A stretch of 64,000 bases of DNA from assembly GCA_021029095.1 (NCBI GenBank), contig JAJOHG010000067.1, forward strand, positions 1 through 64,000, in the 5' to 3' direction. The translations under genes and the position numbers were made by a program. Below, piece after piece: positions 1 through 10,718 of the stretch (positions within the stretch are counted from its first letter, which is position 1; each line of letters begins with the position of its first letter). Below the pieces are notes generated by a model, which was given only the letters and a program-made list of their open reading frames with translations, was not told the origin of the DNA and ran no database searches. The DNA comes from Phellopilus nigrolimitatus (lineage: Eukaryota; Basidiomycota; Agaricomycetes; Hymenochaetales; Hymenochaetaceae).

Positions 1-688
1 AAAGGGCAGGGGAAGTAGGTCGATGTCAGAGCCTGAGCTAGGCTAGACGACAAGAAGGAAGGGAAAAGAAGTGGAGATCCTGCTGTATGCGTGCGATTAC
101 TCGAGTCAAAATTGCGATGCCTGAGTCTTCTATTTCGCTTCGCAAGGGGATCGAACTGGATTTAAAAACAGTGAGATACTTGCATATACACCGGTTCAGA
201 TTCATATGCATTTGCTTGCCTCGTTCCGTCGAAAGGGGCGCAGGGTGGGGAGCAGTGAGTGTATTCAAGCATTGAATTCTGCGGGGAATGTAAAGCTCGA
301 TGAGAGGAGAGCTCATTTCAGCTTCTTTCTTATTTTCTCAATTCTCCGAGTTGAGGTCAATGCAAATGTGTCTTCAGATAACGCAACATGGTTTACATAT
401 GTATAGCGCCTGGACGGAGGTCGCCTTTTGGCTTGACGCTGACTGTTCTCTTCAACGTGCCAGATTTATATTCATAAAAGAACAGTGATAAGAACAAATA
501 AATTCTAACTAATAAGATAATGCAGAGCAGGACGAGACACCAATAAACACATTCAGAGAAAACAAGAACTAAGAGCGAGCGAGATATCGAAGGACAGTAT
601 TCGGGATGTAGCGAGCGATGAAGACAGAGAAGCAGAGCGTAATCGAATGCAGATAATAGAAAGAAAGTAAAATTCGGAACGATGGTAT
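1..688. other. Gene-free 3' flank, starting with a copy of the EFM7 tail
   Basis: Bases 1-18 reproduce the last codons and the TAG stop of the EFM7-like gene at 39601, with one base changed (AAA for GAA at the first codon). The rest matches 38927-39600 of the right arm. Short open frames here are not conserved between the arms, so I see no gene. Confidence 0.6.
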
Positions 689-2978
689 CTAGAGCAAGCT
701 AGGAAGGACGTTCTCCTTCTCAGCAAGAATCTTGCGCGTTGACTGCGTAACACGTGCTTTGGCGCGGCCCCCAAACACGCACGCAGGCGTGCGCGGGCTC
801 AGTCCAATAAGCGTGCGTCGCGGAGCTGGCGTCTGAGTCGATGGGGTTACTGGGTTGTTCCAGTGAACAGGAGTGCCAGTGAGGTATGGAATCGGAGAGT
901 TGACGGGCGATGTAGGCAGCCGCGCGCCAGCGGTGGCCAGAGGAGTGCGCGGAGAGTTTGGAGCAAATGCGGTGGCCAGAAGAGTACGCGGAGCGTTCGG
1001 AGCAGGTGCGTCAATATCGGATTCCCAAGAAGGAACAACAAGTTCAGATGAGTCACCGAAATTGACGGTCCCAGTTTCGCCGGTAGAATTGACGAAGAAG
1101 TCGTCAGTATGACTGGAGGTGTCGCCCGGGAAATCAGAAGTGACCGCGTAAGCCGGCATGCATGAATACGACGCAGGAACATTGACTACGGCATCTATGA
1201 TACCCGAGACAAGGTTTTCCATCTTTTCCACCTCTTCATAAACAACCTCCAATTTCGCCTGAGCAGCCAGGAGCTCCTCAATTCGGCCTTCGAGCATTCC
1301 AGATTCGATGCGAAGGTGCGAGAGTGATGCCTCCTTTTCGGAGAACCTTAGAGCGAGCGCTTCAGCCCTCTGCGCGTGCATTTCTGCATCTGCGCGGGCC
1401 TCATTACGTTCACGAATAGCGCGCGAAGACGTACGCCAGAGTTCTTTGATAGTCTTTCGGTTGGAAACGTTTGTCTTCTGCTGCGAGCGTAAACGCTCAG
1501 CAAGCGATGACGTGTGTGATTCTGCATCTGCGCGGGCCTCGTTGCGCTCACGAATAGCGCGCGTAGATGTGTGCAAGAGCTCCCTGATAGTCTTTCGGTT
1601 GGCAACGTTTATCTTCTGCTGCGAGCGTAAACGCTCAGCGAGCGATGAACTGTTTGCGACCTTCGACTGGAGTAAATTAATCTGCGCCTGTTGCGCGTTG
1701 ATCGTTTTGATATTACACGCGGTCTGGGCCTCAAGAGCCTTGACCTGCGTATGCGCCTGTTCGGCGGAGATGTTGGAGGCGACGAGCCTCTTGAGAGCAT
1801 CGGAAAGCGACGCAGAGAGGTAAGCTACTTTGTTGTGAAGAGAGGACTGTTCAGCGGGCGAGGATAGCGTGTCTTTGAGGCTGTCGATCTCGCGCAGCAG
1901 ACTACCGACAAGTTCGTCATTCGCACAGTCGACGGCCTCTAGAATGTACGAGAGTGTACCCTTGTCGTGGTGAAGCTAATGCGACGGGTCAGTAAGAAGT
2001 CTAAAGGGAGACAATTTGTGATTTACTTTAATAATTACGAGCATGCACATGGCGAAGGCAATTGAAATCCAAAGAGATGGCCATTCAATTCTTGCAGCAA
2101 GACCCTAAGAATAAGGGAGTTAGAACACTCTGCACGGTAGAACGTATCGGCTACTCACAGAAACCATTATGCCAGTCGCCTTGACTTTATCGATCGAGGA
2201 GGGAATGATCGCGGCCGAAAGACTAGGTGTGCTTGCAAAGAGCGTCTTGCCAGCGAGCTGAAGTGCAGATTATATCAGCGATGAACGAGAAAACTCTAAG
2301 TCTCAAAGACGTACGAAAAGGAGCCGAGTTAAACGCCCGACGATTGTAGGCGCATCACATGACAAGAGGTACTTCGCGGACTGAAACAAAATCACGTCAG
2401 CCACCACGAAATCGAAGTAGAAACGACCAGAAACGTACTGCGAGAACCCAGCCGTGCCCTTCAGCATCTATGCACGGTCCACCAGTGGCGAGGGCCAGAC
2501 GAAACGGGACGCGGATGTATTGGTAAAACGAGTTGGTGTCGTAATAGCGGGCGCAATAGAAACGTGTTTCGGGAGCATATCCACCATCTGCGCCATACAG
2601 AGTGAACAAGGAAATGGTAGCTATAGAAGCGCGCAACTGCACGATCGGGGGAAGGAGGAGGGCGAGGGTCGGGTAGAAGAAATAGAAAAAGGAGACGATG
2701 GCAGCGGTGAAGAAGATGGTACGGAGGCGGCGGGGGCTTGGGTAGCCGAACGACGAAAGCCTTGCGGTGAAAACGGAGACGAGGGGAATTACCAAGACGA
2801 GAGTATCTAGAATAAATTTCACCGCAATGGCGTACGACAGGACAGTTAGAGCCGTCGTGAGCGAAGTGTCGAGAAGGGGCTGGGCGATTTCACGGGTCCC
2901 CGCCATCAACAGCTTGGTGCTCGAGCTAGTGAGATCGTCCTGTGGAAGTAGGCGACGCAGTACGTTTCCAGCAAGCAT
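689..2978 (-). CDS. Membrane-anchored coiled-coil protein, copy 1 (family not recognised)
   Basis: Five exons (2439-2978, 2315-2380, 2159-2257, 2027-2104, 689-1975) join in frame to about 689 residues. The start MLAGN is the Met shared by all three copies in the window. The first 180 residues hold several hydrophobic segments (around 40-75 and 90-135), and exon 4 encodes another (WPSLWISIAFAMCMLVIIK). From about 265 to 480 the protein is a heptad-rich coiled coil with a 46-residue tandem duplication (SSLAERLRSQQK units). The C-terminal 200 residues are Ser/Thr/Pro-rich and end in KENVLPSLL. I infer a membrane-anchored cytoplasmic scaffold but recognise no domain. It is transcribed divergently from the HNH-like gene at 4076. 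Reading frame intact. Confidence 0.8.
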
Positions 2979-4075
2979 GGCGAAGTTGGTGAAGTGGGGA
3001 AGAATATGACAAAGAGTAGGCAACTCGATGATGGGGGATAGAAATCAAGAGTCGACAGTAGCTTAGCTGGAAAAAGTTGATGCTTTATAGCTTCCAAGCG
3101 GTCTCAGCTAGCAGCCAGCCCAGGATCAAACTCGACATCATTTCAATCGAGCCCAGTGACATGGTATTATCGGCGAGCAGAGCCAATAAGCTCAGTGTTG
3201 CGGGTTTACCGCTTGAGTTTCCTTAGAATCGTATTAGTATCGAGGAAAGTGCCGAAAAGAGAGCAAGCAAGTTCAGAAACGTTGAAGCTTGAAACAGTGA
3301 AACGATTCGAACGACCCGGTTGCTCCTATACGCCATATTCTCGTTGGATATGAGCTGCAGATATCCCCCATAAGCTAGACCGTGTCCAGAAGGATCCTGG
3401 AAGGTTGACATCGGAGGTGGTGGTACACAAAATAACTGATGGTCCACAAACGAAGGTTAGCAAGACACGTGTTCAACACCTCCCGCCGAAGCGACAGCTC
3501 ATGTCGGTTTCTCTCTTCATCGCATCAAAATACTCTGAAAAGTCCACATTTTCGCCAATGAGATAGCAAGGTTAGTTTTTATTCGGGGACTCAGAGACCA
3601 CTATGTCTTGTTTGAAATATGCGTTTCTGCGCACCAGATAACTTTTTCGCATGTTGCAGGCTTGAACAATAATCAGTTGCTAGTTCTCTCGGTCAGAGAA
3701 GTCGGGAAAAGGATAAGGTATTTCTTGAAGGCAAAAGCCTCAGCTCAAGTAAAATGAAGCGCGGGAAGGGATAAAGTATCAGCATACTTGCACATATTAC
3801 AAGGTGAAACGAAAAGAAGTCAGATTAATGCACGTGGTTTACACGTGTCTACGAAATCAGTTGCGATTGAGCTGACTCGTACGTCGTGCACGCCCTCAAA
3901 CTCGACATGAAGAAGGCCTTGTCCTCAAAAAGCCAGAAAGAGGAGCTGTACAGCATACTCGTTTTCCCTGTTCTGGAGTAGTACCCCTGTCGTGTTGCTA
4001 TAACAGCGTTTATAAGCGCGCTCAATTCGCAGACTTGAGCTCAGTTTCGACAGTCTTTTATCTTCCTCGCTCGCC
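2979..4075. promoter_or_regulatory. Divergent promoter between coiled-coil copy 1 and HNH-like A1
   Basis: This spacer separates two head-to-head genes and is conserved in the right arm (35991-36627 and surroundings), so the pair was duplicated with its control region. On the A1 side a TATAAGCGCGCTC element at 4011 lies 65 bases before the ATG. A CACGTG core occurs at about 3833 and an ACACGTG at about 3842. No open frame in the spacer is conserved. Confidence 0.55.
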
Positions 4076-5668
4076 ATGACGAGAATTCCATTTGATCTCG
4101 CCGGCATGGTAGTCTCTCCCCCTTTATGGTTCACCTCGAAAACAGATACGCCACCAAGAGAATTTACTGAATCTTTGGAAGAAAACTTGAGTTCGCCCTG
4201 CTTTTACAACGTTGGCGAGTTTCCCTTGCAAAAGCCCTCAATTCGTGATGTTTTCATCCGAGACTTGTCAGGGAGTATCGTTGCCGGGCTTATACAAACT
4301 GGCTGGTATAGAAACTCTGATCTTTACCGCTGGCTTCGGATTGTATTCGTTACAGACGAGCCATTCCTTCTTCGCCATGCCTCGTCTGACAGAAACCAAA
4401 CTCTTGTCAATGATGACACCTCTTTGATCGAATCTTCCGAATACCATATTGTCAACAAAAGTAAGTGGCAGTTATTTCATTGGCTTCCATCTAACTGATC
4501 GTGATAATAGCAGGGAATGTTATCAGTGCACGGCCCATATCCCGAGAGACTTCGCAATCGAATCAATTTCAGCGGTTATTCGACCCCACAAAACGAAGTG
4601 GTAATATATTCCCTAGACCACACCGGCAGATCATTAATCATGTCAATTTAACACGCAGGATGAAATCTTTCGGAAGCGCATTATGGAACGCGATGGCCGC
4701 TGCTGTTGCTCAAATGAAAAGCTTCCTCCGGAAATATTCGAATCTGATCCTACGACAAGTATTATCGACATATTTCCATCAGCGTACGTTGAAGAGGTAT
4801 GACGTTATTGACTGCGTGCTGTCTCCATGAAACTTACATTAGATTAGTTCCTCGATTCTTCCTTACCTTCTTCGCTCGGTCTCAATGGCCTCAGAAAAGA
4901 GGGTGTCAAGTTTATGAGGTCTCTTCAAAATGGGATTACAATGGATATAGTAGCCATATTATTGTTCGAAGACTATGATCTTGCAGTTGACGTCGACGTA
5001 GGCTTTTATCACTACGCTTGTGCATGATTATAAGATCTGATATCGCCTTTTAGGACGACTATCGGATCGTTCAGCTCTGCCCAGATCCGCACATAAATTT
5101 GGGCCCAGAAGGGAAGCTTTATGTGGACTTCAGCAAACCGGAGCATGAAAGGCCATCGGAGATCTTGCTACGAGAGCATTTTCGTCACGCATTGATCAAA
5201 CATGTCCTTGGGACAGGCGAAGATCCGTATTGGAGAGAGCCATGCAACGAGAACGGAGAGGAACGTGCTGAGGACGACAAATGTTGGTCCGAAATAACTA
5301 GGATGCTTCGTGATCGCTGCGACGATTCCATAGACCTTGGCGAGAAGGTCTGGTTCACCTCGGAGGGGAAAGCCGCCGTCGAGCAATATCTGCAGACCGC
5401 GCTGTTCGCATGCATGCCAGAGTGTCTTGAAAATGGGCCTGAATCGCCAGAACTCGAGTCGCGTTCAGAGGAACGCTTTTCAAGGTTCAGTAAGCGCCGC
5501 CGCGAAAAACTTGCGGAGATCAAAACACCGAGCACTGAGCAGGAGTGCAGCTGGCCAGAAGAGTTCATCCATACGCCGCCCATAGACGTGTCGTATTTCT
5601 CGGACTCCCGCTTGGGTACACCAGTGTGGCCAGCAAATTGGGGACCTTGCAAGGTAGACTCAGAGTGA
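4076..5668 (+). pseudogene. HNH-nuclease-like gene A1, frameshifted, catalytic histidines absent
   Basis: Five exons by comparison with its three relatives: 4076-4460, 4511-4600, 4659-4796, 4848-4997, 5054-5668 (about 458 codons). The N-terminal domain has the RDLSGSIVAGLIQTGWY and LYRWLRIV blocks of fungal HNH_2-type proteins. Exon 3 has MERDGRCC followed by IIDIFPSAY where active relatives read AHI-x-P. Exon 4 has LQNG, then Ile where the second His is expected. Exon 2 has CCC at 4541-4543 where the other three copies have CC, which shifts the frame. No alternative splice site I could find repairs it. It is either a pseudogene or a one-base sequence error. Exon 5 shares a 260-base identical tract with A2. 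Confidence 0.7.
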
Positions 5669-5679
5669 ATAGTTGTATT

Positions 5680-5890
5680 GTAGAGGAGCTCACGGGTACA
5701 CCTGTTTCTACCGATTCAAATAGTAATAACCTGGTCTGCAAGGTAGGTAGAGACTTGGGAGCGAGGTTTAACTTGCCGTCCAGAAGAACAGATTTCAGCC
5801 AGCGAAGCTTCGACTTCCGTCTTCGCATATAATTCAAAATCAAGGCCAAACCAAGTCTATCTTATTGTTAATGATGACTCAAGTCTGCTG
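5680..5890 (+). repeat. 3'-flank repeat shared with 12925-13140
   Basis: About 210 bases downstream of A1 match 12925-13140 at roughly three bases in four, including the shared stretch TGCAAGGTAGGTAGA / TGCGAGGTAGGTAGA. The right-arm A1 counterpart lacks this sequence, so it is a dispersed relic rather than part of the original arm. Confidence 0.55.
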
Positions 5891-5904
5891 CACAGCTGGT
5901 TAAG

Positions 5905-6212
5905 TTGGCGTGTCGCCGCCGTTGTCGAGCAGCGGGTTAATGGCGTCGATGGCGGTGCTCGCTGGCGTATCTAGCGGGGGCACCGTGAGCATTGGGGCAG
6001 TGAGCTGGGTTCAGACGGACCAGAAGTGGGAGGCCGGCTGCAGTAGATGCATGCTCCTGCGCGGGTGTATGGCTCGTATGTTTTCCGGGGGAGAAGGGGA
6101 GCGTACCTTTGCTGTAGTCATTACGCTGTCCGTTCAACTGACCTCCCTCGCGTTCTGCTGCTTGTGCGCCTGCCGACCCGTGTGATGATGGCTGGTATTG
6201 ATTCCCGCCTGC
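5905..6212 (-). pseudogene. Decayed GH92 first exon plus promoter fragment
   Basis: Matches 16203-16473, the start of exon 1 and 5' flank of the intact GH92 gene in the core. In the GH92 frame the Trp of SVWAQ has become a stop (TCA at 6011-6013 on this strand) and the Gly of NPLLGNGGD has become Asp. Most differences are C-to-T or G-to-A transitions. No later exon is present. The copied promoter half points toward the A2 promoter, so it could influence A2 transcription. It is absent from the matching right-arm spacer. Confidence 0.8.
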
Positions 6213-6432
6213 ACCAACTTGTGTCCTTCTCACCGCTCTTGCGTGCTGTTGCTTCGCAGCCCACGTGACCGAAAAAGGTTTGACCTGGTCACGAAAAGCA
6301 CGTGACGTCTGTCGCACACCCCAGATGCAACATGAAGAAGGCTTTGCTTTTAGAATGTCTGCAAGAGGCGCTGTGCTATAGATTACCATCCTCCGATCTG
6401 GAGTATCCTCTGTCTTGCTCTCATAACAGCAC

Positions 6433-6497
6433 TTATAAGCGGGCTCGATTCCTCAGACTTGAGCTCAGTTTCAACAGTCTTATTTTCACCGCCCACC
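6433..6497 (+). promoter_or_regulatory. Core promoter of HNH-like A2
   Basis: TATAAGCGGGCTCGATT followed by CAGACTTGAGCTCAGTTTC, 65 bases before the ATG, nearly the same as upstream of A1 (4011) and of the right-arm A1 copy (36043-36055). CACGTGA occurs at about 6263 and 6299, the palindromic core of bHLH-type sites. Confidence 0.55.
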
Positions 6498-8102
6498 ATG
6501 TCGGGAACTCCAATTGATCTTCCCAGCATGACAGGCTCTCCCGTCGCATGCGCCACTCCAGAACACGATACCCCAACAAGAGAGTTTTCCAGATACATGC
6601 AGGAAACCTCGAGCTCGCACTGTTTTTACAACAACGGCGGGTATTTCCCGGAAAAACCTTCAACTCGTGATGTTATCATCCGAGACTTGTCAGGGAATGT
6701 TGTTGCCGGGCTTATACAAACTGGCTGGTATAGAAACTCTGACCTATACCGCTGGCTTCGGATCGTGCTCGTTACAGACGAGCCATTCCTTCTTCGACGT
6801 GCTTCATCCGACAGAAACCAAGCTCTTATCAATGATGACGTCTCTTTGATTGTACCTTCCGATTACCATATCGTCAACGAAAGTAAGCGGCGACCATTCC
6901 ATTGATTTCCATCTAACTTATCGAGAAGACAGAAGGGAATATAATCAATGCACGGCCCATCCTCGAAAAACTTCGTAAACGAATCATATTCACTGGATAT
7001 TCGACCCCAAACAATGAAGTGGTAATAAATCCCCTAGGCCGCAACACTCATAGTGAATAAATAATCGTGTCTATTCATCACACAGGATGAAATCTTTCGG
7101 CAGCGCCTCATGGAGCGTGATGGTCGCTGCTGCTTCACACACACAAGGCTTCCTCCGGACATACTCGAACGCGATCCCACGAAGAGCGTTGTCGATATAT
7201 TTCCATCCGCGTACGTTGAGGAGGTACGAGTTCACTCGACTGCACCCCGCATTTAACTAGCTTAGATTGTATCAGTTCCTAGATTCCACTTTGCCCTCGT
7301 CGCTTGGTCTCATTGGCTCCAGAAAAGAGGGCGTCATCTTTCTGAGGTCTCTTCAGAATGGAATGACAATGCGCATAATAGCTAAATCATTGTTCGAAGA
7401 CTATGATCTTGCAGTTGACGTGGACGTGGGTGTTTTATCATTACGCTTGCTCCTGATTGTAATATCTAAATCGCCCTTTAGGATGATTATCGCATTGTCC
7501 AATTCTGCCCAGATCCATACATAAATTCAGGATCAGAAGGGAAACTTTATGTGGACTTCAGCAAACCGGAGCATGAAAGGCCATCGGAGATCTTGCTACG
7601 AGAGCATTTTCGTCACGCATTGATCAAACATGTCCTTGGGACAGGCGAAGATCCGTATTGGAGAGAGCCATGCAACGAGAACGGAGAGGAACGTGCTGAG
7701 GACGACAAATGTTGGTCCGAAATAACTAGGATGCTTCGTGATCGCTGCGACGATTCCATAGACCTTGGCGAGAAGGTCTGGTTCACCTCGGAGGGGAAAG
7801 CCGCGGTCGAGCAATATCTGCAGACCGCGCTGTTCGCATGCATGCCAGAGTGTCTTGAGAATGGGCCTGAATCGCCAGAATTCGAGTCGCGTTCAGAGGA
7901 ACGCTTTTCAAGGTTCAGTAAGCGCCGCCGCGAGGAGCTTACGGAAATCAAGACACCCAGCAGCGAGGAAGAGCGTGACTGGCCAGAGGAATTTGTCCGT
8001 ACGCCGCCCATGGACCTCTCGTATCTCTCGGACTCCCGTTGGGGTAAGGTAGAATGGCCAGCAAACTCGGCCTGGGGGCCTTGCAAGGTAGACTCAGACT
8101 GA
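6498..8102 (+). CDS. HNH-nuclease-like protein A2, intact, catalytic histidines absent
   Basis: Five exons (6498-6882, 6933-7021, 7086-7223, 7276-7425, 7482-8102) give about 460 residues with the intron positions of A1. Visible blocks are PSTRDVIIRDLSGNVVAGL, LYRWLRIVLVTDEPFLLR, FTGYSTPNNEV, MERDGRCCFTH, SVVDIFPSAY and SLQNGMTMRIIAKSLF then EDYDLAVDVD. In canonical HNH_2 proteins the first block has AHI-x-P and the last has a His about ten residues into the NG helix. Here these are Asp and Lys, so nuclease activity is not expected. The C-terminal 200 residues are acidic/basic mixed and Ser-rich. Bases 7545-7804 are identical to 5117-5376 of A1. The role is unknown. DNA or metal binding could remain. 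Confidence 0.75.
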
Positions 8103-10718
8103 ACTATTATGTTGTCGAAGAGTTTGCATTCTGTTTTAGGAGTATTTCTTTCTGTTACACAATTGGCTAACTCGTAATAACTTATCTGTAAAACTGTATT
8201 CATTTTCCCACCCGTGTCTGTGCTCTTCTCCGTACCCAGTTCCTGTCTCGCATATATTGTATTCAGGTATTAACAATAGACTATGAAATAACAGGAATTT
8301 GTTAATCTGATGAATATAGTACACATAGACCGAAACTTCTGTTCAATTGGGACGAAGAGCCGAACCGAACTGAAGACGAAGTCGAACGGAGTCTCCGAGT
8401 TAGTTCTGTTCCTCTCTTACGATTGCAACGGTCTACAATTTCGCCAATACTGTCGTATGCTAAAATAAACAATTGACAGTCGACGACGTACGCCAGAAAT
8501 CAGCCTTAGCAAAATGAACCTCGTTTCGGTAATAAAAGACGAACAACACGATTATGAACCTGCTCAACATGTTGATATCGGCAGTTCTCTTGTTTCATCT
8601 GTGACATTTCCAGCCAAGTAGCTGGGGCGCTCATACACCTTGATCCGCACAAGATATAAAACTGGCTAATACCCTTGCTTGCGTCTACAAACGGAAGATT
8701 GTAGAACTTTCAAAACTGACAACATCTTAGAATTAGGCAATACACATATGTAGTTTCGCTCCGATCCAGGCATTACCGCAACCCAGCTGTAAACACAAAC
8801 TCAAGCGGGATTGAAGGTGAATCTTTTTTCTGCTTCTTACGGGAAGACGATTTTATCGCAGGATATCCAATCCAGGTTTCAGGCGCTGTTTCTGCACGCT
8901 TTAGGCGTTGACCGGACGTTGTTTTACTTTTTTGAGAAGCTGTTTCGAGCTAGGTCCGACCGATGAGACAGAAAACAAGCTAAAAAGCGAAACAACTAGG
9001 AAACTGTTTCGTTTAGCCACTCGTGCTTGAACAAGATCGATGCAAGGTTTTGAGCTACCGATACTACTCATTTATGTAAGTCCTTGCTGCTTAGAAAGTC
9101 GACTAGTTCCCTTTCTTTGACGATCAACATGGTAACGGCTTTGGGATCTTGGTCAGCGCACTAGAGACGACCGCCAGCGATCTCTTCGCACTTCAGACAC
9201 GTTAGCCTTTAGGGTCATGAGAAGTGTGTTCTCTTGCTTCGTCGTCATTGGCCGAAAGGTGCCCATTCACCGTAGTCTCAAAGGCACTCGTAAAAGATCC
9301 TTAGTAGCTAACGCATATACAATATGGAAAACATAAATGAGGTTGAGAAGTCAAAGAATGTCATAAAAAGATAGATTGCGAGGCGACTGTTAGAAGGTAA
9401 TGATTTTATAACCCTAAAACACCTGAAGAGTTTGAAGAGATCGCCGGCGGTTGCTTCTAGCACGCTGACCAATATCTCAAAGCCGAAATGCCGCAACGTC
9501 TGTATAAGGCAGTCGACCGACGTGGACGTGAAAAATCCAGCTTATACATCGTCGCTCCTCACACATCTGCTTTGAACCCGTTCACTAGCGCATAAACCTA
9601 TGTATGACCTGCTGCATTTCTCCTGGAAAAGGGCACCGTTACAATTTATATGCTCATGGACTTCGACCGCCCATAGCCCGCTGCTGCGTGCTTTCCGGAA
9701 TATATCTTGTTTCAGTCAACGTGCCATCATGTGGCCATCCGAACTAACGCTGTAACTCGGATATCCTCTGACTTCGTGAATCCCGGCGTGTCGTCCGTGG
9801 GTTATATCAAACAAAAGATTCCGCACTCTCCGAGCGTTCGAGGTCCTCGGCGATCTTTGGCGCGTAACTTCGACTGTTGGATTCTGATCATACATTTGGT
9901 GCCCGGGATCCAGGCCTTCCTTAATTCGTAACCGCGTGTCAATAACTCATCACCTGGCAAAACCTCTCGAGGCCTCTAGGCTTAAACAGAAATCGGCGGG
10001 CGACGTTGACCCTTAGTATCCATAGTTCCGACAACTGGGTTCTAATGAGGCAATCACATCGTCTCTTCTGACTGGCATTCATTTCTGCGTGCAGCTTTTC
10101 TGTATCTTTTCCTGGGATGACGGAAATCGCACTCGGTCTCTCACCACTAATGGAACAAGGCGTAGAACATTCACTGGTAGGGAACAAGTCCCCGGAATGC
10201 AGATTTATGTGGCACACATGCGAGGGCAAGTGCAAGTTCTTCCCGTATGGATTCTGAAATATTGGCGACTTCCGTTATAGGTAACGCGTTAAGTCTAATC
10301 CTCTTTAACCGAACTACCTTTTCTTGCTATAGTGTTATTTTGAGCGCGATGGCTCAAACAGTCGCGATATTGGTCTAGCAATGTTCATGGTCAGAAGTAA
10401 TTTTTTCTTTTCCTGAGACCGTAATTCTAGACCTCGCCACTAGCAGCCTAGTTGATTGTTTCGGACTTGTTCTCGTATGTGGCATCATGCTATCGACATA
10501 CGCTGACATATTTTTTGCGAAACATACGGACCTCTGTTCTCGAAGCGACATACTGGCCTGTATCTATAAGAGGGACTCGGTGGTGCAAGACTCCTATAAA
10601 TTCATAGAGCTCCTCCACAGTGTTTCCCTATCCGCAACTGCCCCACCGTCCTTCGACTTCTGTACACATTCATTTCCCTGCACACCACTGAGATATCGTT
10701 CTTTCACAACTACCAGCC
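8103..10718. other. Long spacer without a supportable gene
   Basis: AT-rich sequence conserved in mirror image at 29526-32065. Stretches shared by both arms include 8876-9035 and about 9940-10280, but open frames there lack ATG starts or differ at replacement sites between arms. The first 160 bases resemble the 3' ends of the other HNH-like genes (CATTTTCCCACCCGTGTCTG at about 8202). Confidence 0.6.
8876..9035. repeat. Conserved GAAAC/GTTTC-rich element (left copy)
   Basis: Contains repeated CTGTTTC and GAAAC words, including AGCTGTTTCGAGCTAGG and, further on, GCGAAACAACTAGG in opposite orientation. Its mirror copy is 31156-31312, where the pair is a perfect AGCTGTTTCG / CGAAACAGCT. It resembles the subterminal part of a DNA transposon, but no transposase or second end is recognisable. 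Confidence 0.35.

Noticed and set aside
38..316. 92-codon minus-strand frame at the left edge
   Set aside because: The mirror copy near 39302 is frameshifted and stops early, so it is not under coding constraint.
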